Below, in pieces: positions 28,601 through 37,600 of a stretch of 64,000 nucleotides of DNA. The stretch is from contig OW386287.2 of NCBI GenBank assembly GCA_936432065.2, positions 81,161,804-81,225,803 of the forward strand, given 5' to 3'. The notes under the pieces were generated by a model, which made no database searches, was not told the origin of the DNA, and saw only the letters and a list, made by a program, of their open reading frames with translations. The position numbers and the translations under genes were made by a program. Positions within the stretch are counted from its first letter, which is position 1; each line of letters begins with the position of its first letter. The stretch comes from Rutpela maculata. Its lineage: Eukaryota; Arthropoda; Insecta; Coleoptera; Cerambycidae.

Positions 28601-31600
28601 AAAGAGCAATCCCATTAGATGAGAAAATAGAACTCCTTAAATTAAAATTAAGAATTAGATTGGGAATGTTAATTCAATATGTGATAGTAATGAAAAAAAT
28701 TGTTTATTGTGGTCATCCCGCATATTTTTTATTTTAAATTATGAAATGTCAAAAAAATGCTACATCTGTATTTTTTATTTTCTCATTTTACATTGTATAA
28801 CATAAAAAAAGAATAAAGTTTTGCTCGCTCCTCTTGACGTAGCAGAGCTTGAACCTTCTCATTGGTTGTTGTTTGTCGTCGATAAAGTAGATTCTGTGGT
28901 ATTTACTTTATCGGCTTGACTGTAACGTTACCAATTCCCCTGCTGTATTTCTTATTAAATTATCCCGTGCAAATATATTTCAGCGATTAAGATGCGTTAA
29001 TTTTATGAATTTTATACTACCTAAATGTATTCCACCAGAAATACATATCGGTTTATTTAATATTTGAGGTAAAATAATTCAGTTTTATGTCCAGCTTATC
29101 TTGAAATAAAAAGTAGCTTTAAAAAGAAAGAATAAATTATAATGCCTCTGCTTAATCATTTATATTCTAGCTATTATTACTATAGTTTTTCGAATTTTAT
29201 ATCGCCGAGTTTTTATCGGCTGATTATAAAAAAAAGAAATAAAAACGGGAGACGTGTAAGTCAGTTATCACATAGTTCTTGAAGTTAACAGGTGATCATC
29301 TAAATTTTTCTATAAGTTTAACACTTTGAGGTGTTCCTAAATATGTGGGATATAACTAGAAAAATAATATTAAATTGTGGCCGTATGCTTGTGAAGTTGT
29401 GGGACGGTAATTTCGGCTGTATGCCGGATCTGAGTACATCTGTACACATAATTAACACTTGGTAATTTGTCCTTATAACCAAGCTCTTATCTATAGCTGA
29501 GGTCACTACAAGCCACCTTCCATCTATGTAAGTTATTTAATTTTTCTTTTAAAATTATTGATTAGTGGTAATTTCGTAAATCCTTGTAGGGCTTTTAGTT
29601 CGCTGTGCGATAATTTGCAAATTTTTCGTACAGAGGTCTTAATTGCTGTAGCGTAATTTTTTATAATTAAATTTGGATATTAGCTGATATAAGATTGCAG
29701 TCAGTGGTTCTAGTGGCATTCCTGCATGGTAATTTAGTTAACTGAAAAATTATTGAGGTAACCGCAGTATACCGGGTGTCCCAAACGATTGACCACTGGA
29801 ATCACCATTTTATAGCAATCCTATGCGAGGACAACATCAAAAACAGATAAGCTGTGTTACTGTGATTGTATTTACATTTATTACTGTACCATTTGATTTA
29901 GCAGTATTTTTTTTTCTTTCTTCCCTGGCTCAGTAATTAGTTGACTAGATCTTAGGTATTTTAGGTATAATTTTATTACACAAATTCAAGTTCTAACTAT
30001 TATTTATATTATATACATCGGGTGCGCCACACGTGATCACGAGGGGACATTCCCATTTAGGCTTAACCTTCTTACTTCTTTTTTTATTTAATTAAAATAA
30101 ATTAAATTAATTAAATTGTTTCCCTTGAGGGCTGTAAGCCTTCCTATTATATTTTAGTAGTTTCAATCTTGCAGCCATACTTTGTTTTAACAATATTTAT
30201 GTATATATGTTTTTCTCCTGTGATATACAGGGTGGTACAAATTAAAGTAGTTTTTAAATACGTTTGAGATTCATTTCTTGTAGAGTAAATATAATCAGCC
30301 AGTCTTGCCATTGATATTTGCATATTGGTCCAGTATTATTTTGTTTGTGCTTAGAGTTTTGTAACCGGACGTTAAGCTTCTACTAGGAAACGTAAGGCAT
30401 TTATTCAGGTTACTGGCGCCCTGATCTGCTCAACTATAAGTGTAGTGAGTGGTTCTAAATAACCGCATGACCAGCTCCAGCTGTATGCTAGCCAATGTTT
30501 CGGCTTTAACAACATTGGACATATCACCACCTAGGAGTTAAGCTAATGTTCAATACCTTCCTTAGAATTTTAGTGACTTGTCAACACTATAGTTTAACGA
30601 AAAAAACACTGAAATGCTTTATTTGTTAAACTATAATGTTGACATGAATTTTCACCAAGTAACAGTCGAATCTTTCAACTATACTAGACTCGGACTCAAC
30701 ACCGATTAATACTAGAGTTGGCTTTTAATTTTCAATAATATTAATATATACATTTGTTAAGATATAATTTAAAAAAATATATTGTAAATATTTATATGAA
30801 TATTTCAAAACAATAAAAAACGATGAAATGATGAAATATTAATATTATATTATCGATTATCGCCTTGTACCATCTTGTCCGTTTTGCTTTATATAACATG
30901 CATAAAGTGTTATTTGTAATGAGCTCATACTGAAGCTAAAAATTTTTGTGAAAACCTGAGTTGCATTCCGATTTTAAAGATCAAGTGACGTCGAATGTAT
31001 TTTAATCATCTGTTCAGAGCACTTTGATTCTCTTCTCCATTTGTATATTTTTACCACCATAAGCATGGAGCAGGTACGTGTGTCTGGAAGTAAGTTTGTG
31101 TGTTTTTGTTTGTCTCTTACCTTCTATGTTTGTAATGAATGAATCAATTTACATTCGATTTTCACCATACAATTCGATCATTCTACAGGAGGGTTTATAG
31201 ATATTTAAACCTTTCAATTTCGTCCGTCATCTTCGTTTTGCCATATTGAAATGTGAAAATGTTCCGATCTGGATGGAATTGAAAACATAACGTGTATTTT
31301 ATCACTTATCATTACTGGCATTTGCTCGATTTGTGTCACATGCCACATAAGATGATCCCCTCCCACTCTCCATGTGTTATTTTGTAATATTTTGATGAAC
31401 CCATGTTCCTCCTTAAACACGTCATACGTTTTTTGGATGCGCTAAATTGTTGATATAAAATTCATCTATCATACTTGAATCCACTTTTAGCAAGTTGTCT
31501 GGATACAGCTTTCGCATAATCTTACAGAGGAGCAAGCATACTTTTCGACAGAGAAGAGGTTCGGCAAAATTTCCAGGTTGGGGTACTTTGTCTCCTGGCG

Positions 31601-34600
31601 ACTGTGATAGGCCTCAGTAGTGGAACTAGGTTGACGTTAAATAAATGAATTTAAAAAAACCTTACAAAACTTTAAAAAACAAACAAAGAGTAATCAAAAC
31701 AAAGACCCATTAATGTCAGGTTGACTCGTGTGTGCGCGCTGTAGGGTTGTTACAAAAGAATTTTATGGTATTAATTTCGAATGTTTCACCAGAAAAATGT
31801 ACAAGATAACTTAATTATTCTAATATATGCAAGAAAAACATCGGGCCGACTTGTGCGCAATTTTTTAAAATGAGGCCACATTCACAGCATGGTAATTGAA
31901 ACTTTAAACGTCAAAGTAAAATACTAATAGATGATAAACTAAAACTTTGTTACTGTATTTATTAATTAGCACCTCTAAACTGTGCACCACATGTATTAGA
32001 ATATGATGATTTAGATGTTGTGAGATAACCCTTTTCTCACAACAATCAATCATGGTCAAAAATTACATCGCATCCACAGGCAAGCAGACTAATCAAAAAT
32101 GAAATTATCAAATATAAATGTTATTCTCTCTGTTTATGTTGTTTCAATAAACATAGTACGTCAACATGTGAATCTTGCAACGAGTTAACATGACAGACAA
32201 CGTTTACAGGACATATCAACTGTCAAGGGGAATTTTCCCTGACTTTTCCAGGTTTTCCCTGTTTCCCAGAATGTACCAACCCTGGCTAGGACTAAAATCA
32301 GTTCATATATTTGCTAATACTAAGAGCTTTTCCAATAAAGTGATCATTTTATTTGCTCTTGAACCTAAATTTCTTTTATTCAATGGTTCGTTCGGTAATA
32401 TAAATAAAAAAGTCACTAATCTACTTATTAACTCCTATGGATTTAAGGGGAAAATAACAAATAATTAAAAAACACATTTTCAGATTCTTGGAAGCATTAG
32501 CTTATTTTATTTCCTGTCTCTGCCATGACATCGATCATAGAGGAACAACGAATTCATTTCAGCAACAGTCCAATAGTGTACTCGCTAGTTTATACTCCAG
32601 TGAAGGATCTGTTATGGAACGACATCATCTTTCACAAACGATATGTACGTTAAATACAGAAGTAAGTTTTTAAATAATTTTTTAAGGTACTCGATGTTTA
32701 AAAATGAATTATTTTTTTTTAGGGATGCAATTTCTTAGAATCTCTGAACCGTGAAGATTATATTAAATGTCTTGATCTCATTAAAGATATGATTCTCGCC
32801 ACAGATTTGGCTACTCATTATAACTTACACTCTAGACAAGTAGCAATGGCTGAAGTAAGTATCCAATTTTTCTTGTAAATTTAAATATTTTACAAAATAA
32901 ATCTGTACGAAATAGGGATAGTCACTAAATATCTTTAAGAATAGAATATTCTGTAGTTTTAAAAATATTTTTTTTTTAATTCAGTTTTGGTGATATATAT
33001 CAAGTAATGTTATTATTTTAATGATTACTGCATAATCAATTTAAACCAAATCAGTAATTTCTTAATCAAAAATAAGAAAGAATACGCCCATAGACAACTT
33101 TTGCTTAGACTAACTATCTTATATGAATGCCAAATTGTGTATTTACTTTACATTATTTTACCTATAACACTTCTATTTTTCTCAATATCTTGAATATCAA
33201 TAAATATTATATACATGTAAATATTTAGAAGGAATTAAAAGGTATTTACATTTGTTATTATCTAGTTATCTTAATAATGTAAACAAAACTCACGGCAAGG
33301 ATTATGTGGCAACATTTCTTACGTCAATTCTTGTCACAATACAAGTGAAAGAGATATATTGGTTAGATTTATTTGTTATTTGTTTATGTGGCATTTGATT
33401 TTTGCTTTATCAATAAACTATTAAGATGGAGTTGAATTTTGTGAAAGGAGATTCGTCCAATTTGCCCAAAGTTGATTATGATGTGATAGATTCTTTCTAT
33501 CACAAAATTTGGATTTTTGAAGAGATGGGATCAAAAATATTAGAAGCTTTCCACCAAGTTCTTCGAATATCAATTTTTTCGGAACAGTTACGAAATTTTT
33601 TTCCGAAGCACTTATATTTGTTTCCACAACTTTTTATAACATACCTTTTAAATGACATTATCTACTGTTTGTAAATTACAGCAATTACCTCGATGAAAGA
33701 AACTGAAATGCTTCAAATCAACACGACGGCGACATTAGAACACATCTGTCATTTGACTAGCCAATTTGCCCAAAGTTGATTATGACTTGATAGATTCTTT
33801 CTTTCACAAAAATTGGATTTTTGAAGAGATGGGATCAAAAATATTAGAAGCTTGCTACCAAGTTCTTCGAATACCAACTTTTTCGGAATAGTTACAAATT
33901 TTTTTTCCGAAGCACTTATATTTGTGTTTCCACAACTTTTTATAAAATACCATTTAAATGACATTATCTACAATTTGTAAATTACAGCAAATACCTCGAT
34001 GAAAGAAACTGAAATGCTTCAAATCAACACGACGGCGACGTTAGAACACATCTGTCATTTGACTAGCCGTTGACATTGTTGTCATGTTTTGCTAAATATG
34101 TTTTTAAAAATTAATCGACATTAAAAATCATTTAAAATATTTAATAATTCACACCTATTATTGTTTTTTACATGAGAAAGTTAAATTTCATGGATAAATA
34201 TATTAAAATTGATTTAATAAATAAGCTTTATATTCCTGTTTTCTTCTAATGTCATTATTAGAACTAGAGAAGGAATTTCAATTTGGCAACACCACAGTGC
34301 ACTTGGATATGCCAGGTGCGCCAGTCTCTCTATCGTAGCTTTGAATTCGGTAAGCTTTCCCCAACCTTTTGCGTCCTTGATTTTAGCTAAGCCTGGTACA
34401 CTTGGGCAAGGTGTTGGTCGCCATATCTCAAGTCAACTTGCAACTTCCAAGTCCCTTTGGTTCTCCACCGGGATGGTCTTTGAGTAACTCTGAGGCTTGG
34501 CCCCTTAGTGCCAGAACTAATGCCATAGCCTTTTCCTCGTTATCCCAGTTATTCGCACTGGCAGCCGCCTTTAAATTGTCTCTTGTACGTGGTCTATGAG

Positions 34601-37600
34601 CTTTGGCCGTCAAATGAGGGAGGTTTTAAATGATGCTACCAGCTGGCCTCCTTTCTTTCTCAATTGTCATTTAAGGCGCTTTACTTCTCTTTCGACCTCA
34701 CTCATCTTTCCTTTGATGTCGCTTACTTTCCCTTTGACTTGACTGACTTCTGTTTTGACCACACCTACTTTATCTTCGACCTTGTTTATCTCTCTGATTT
34801 CGTTAATGATTGAATTCATAGCGTCTTATTGGATTTTCATTTGATCGCTCAGGATTTTCCTCAGTTCTTCCTGGCGTCTTTCTTGTTCCTCTTTTTCTTC
34901 TTGACGTGGTCTTTTTTGTTCTTCTTTGTCCTCTTGACGCCTTATTTCCAGGTCTTCCATTATTTCCTTCAATTCGTGTCTTTCTTCTTGACGCCGTCTT
35001 TCTTCCTCTTGACGTCTTCTTTTTTGCGCTTCTTTTTCTTCTTGAGGTCGCTTTTCTTGTTCTTCTTTTTCTTTGCGATGTCTTATCTGAAGTGAAATAA
35101 CTAAACATGAATGAATTATATGATTACCTATCTAAATATTAAATAATATACTCGTAATATTGCAAGTTCAGATAATTTTTATTTATTTTTATCCTCTTCC
35201 ACCGCATTAATAAAACTGTAACTGTTATATGTTATAGTTATAGTTTAAATACATATTATATCAAAATATGGTAATAGTGTCAAACAGGGTAGTCACCCTT
35301 CAGGCCATTGAAGAAATATATTATTAATTTTTTTTAATGCATAAAATCATCGTAGAATTACAAAGCGATCCGTCAAATAGGAGGTGAGAAAAAAAAACAT
35401 TTAGGGATAATTTTTTTTCCCACCCCATGCAGAGTCCACGAGCTTAAAACTTTGTACACAAGACAGTCAGCATACGAGACATCTTATGGAAGCCATTTTA
35501 GATCGGTAGATGCGGGGGCGCTTTTTACATTGCTACCCGCTCATACTCTTTGCAAAAAAAAACGCTTCTATATTATTTTATTGTTTCAGCCATTGCTATA
35601 AAATTGTTCATGTATCAAAAATATAAATAAAAAAAATGGTTGGCTGAAATCCATGACTCCTATTTTTTGTATAAAACTAATTGTTTATTTGCAAAAAGAG
35701 GCGCTAATAAGTCATTTCATTGTACTTCGCAATGGTTTTTGCTTTTGTTAGGTTTTATATCCATAAGTAGAGAAAAACATTAGCTGACTCCATTTACTCC
35801 AAAAAATTTCAAAGTAAAAAAATAGTCCAACGGTGGGGGATTTTGCCCTGAAAAAGGTGCAATAAATTGATTTTCAAAATAATTCAGCAACGCTCGACAA
35901 AATTTCCTACATTTTTTGTATATACATTTGTAATAATGTACGTGTACAACACAACATACCGCATCAGTTTTTGTCTACCACCTCTTTCATCCCCTAAAAA
36001 GGGCAAAAAAAAAGGTCTTGTCCTAAGGTTCTTAACTAACTTTTCTGAAGTATTTTAATGTGTTGAAGTTAATTTTTGTGCAAAAAAAATTTCTATCATG
36101 TCAGTTTCCCTCTGCCACCCATAGGCGATAAAAGGGGGTTGAAGAGGGTAACTGACACGATAGAAATTTTTTTTGTCCAAAATTGGCTTCAGAGCGTCAA
36201 AATACTTCAGAAAAGTTAGATTACCTTAGAACAAGACTTTTTTTTGCCCTTTTTAGGGGATAAAAGGGGTGGTAGGCAAAAACTGATGCGATAGATTTTT
36301 TTGAATATCAGAATCGGTTTCAGCATGTCAAAAACATTGGATAAGACAGTTCTGATCAAAAGAACAGCCGCCCCTTTTTTTGTCGGCCTTTTTTTTTCCT
36401 CATGGACACCCGTCGCTTAGAGTCTATCGCGAACGGGTAGTGCTGGATTCCAACCAGCTAAAACCCCTCCATCTCTTCAGTGTTTCCTGTTGGCCTGGGA
36501 CTGCTTTCACTTTTCATCGGACCCACAGGTCATTTAAGATTGTTGGTGTTAATTGGCGTTTCTCCATGGGTTCAAACCCATCCTCTCTTTCCTCCTCTTC
36601 CTTTTTTTTTTTTTGATAATGCGGGTTATTGCCTCCTCCCCCCCTTCTCCAGTTCTCTTCCGTTTCTAACATCCTCCCTACCATATCTTCTGGAGACAAT
36701 AACGATGCCCCACCGTCTCGTCTCTCTTCTCTCCATCTGTTGCATGCGAACACGGTGTGCTCCGCGTTATCGACCTCTCCACAGTATGCGCACTCTCTGC
36801 TGTCAGTCTTGCCAATATCGTATAAGTACTCCATGAAGCACCTATGTCCGCTCAGGGCTTGGGTGAGGTAATAGCCTACCTCACCATGCCTCCACTCCAT
36901 CCACGCTCTGATGTTCGGGATGAGGCGTCCCACCGCCTCTGCCATCTTTCAAACAGCCTGTCCCTGGCCTCTGCCTTCCCGGCTCCTTCAAAGATTTCCA
37001 GCCGTTCTTTAGCCATCAGATCCAAAGGGGGGATCCCCGCCACTACCAACGCCGCCTCGTACGAAATCGTTTTGTATGCACTGCATACCTTTCGTGCGGC
37101 ACATCGCTGGATCCTAGCCATCCTCCCTCTCGTTCTATCCACCTTCATTGCACTTTCCCAGACCGGAGTTGCATACAAGAGGATAGAGTGCACGACACTG
37201 CACAGCAGTCTCCTCTTGCTCGCTCTTGGTCCGTGCGTTTGTATAAAACCATTCTATCAACAAAACCATACAGTCTACCTACGGCATCGGCCAAACTACC
37301 TACTACCAATTTGAAACACCTGTTGCTCAAGGGGGGCACTGCGGCCGTGTACCGCCGAACTATCAATAATTATATCGACATTTTCAATATTTAATAATAA
37401 ATAATATTAGATCTTATTCTTCTCGGGGCCCTCGGGGGGGGGCATTGCCCCTGGTGCCTCCCCCCTGGATCCGCCCTTGCTGTTGCTCCATTTATTTTAT
37501 CTTCTGTTTTCTCAAAAAATTGATAATTATTTTCAAGGAAATCTGTATTGGAAGGCTTGTTTGTACATATTCTATGATATTATTCAATAAAAAAAAAAAA

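Larger units (their letters stand above)
28515..32284. repeat. Candidate 3.8 kb element with CAGGGTTGG ends
   Basis: CAGGGTTGGTGCC at 28515 and its inverted match GTACCAACCCTG at 32273-32284 face each other, each followed inward by a 'ttttccag' block. The flanking octamers agree in only five of eight positions. The ends could instead belong to two separate elements. The interior holds no coherent gene. Confidence 0.35.

Noticed and set aside
34829..35100. Leu/Phe-rich + strand frames that look like a membrane protein
   Set aside because: They are the complement of the charged coiled-coil Gag on the - strand.
36480..37394. + strand frames over the R1-like LINE
   Set aside because: The - strand carries recognisable LINE motifs; the + frames are shadows.
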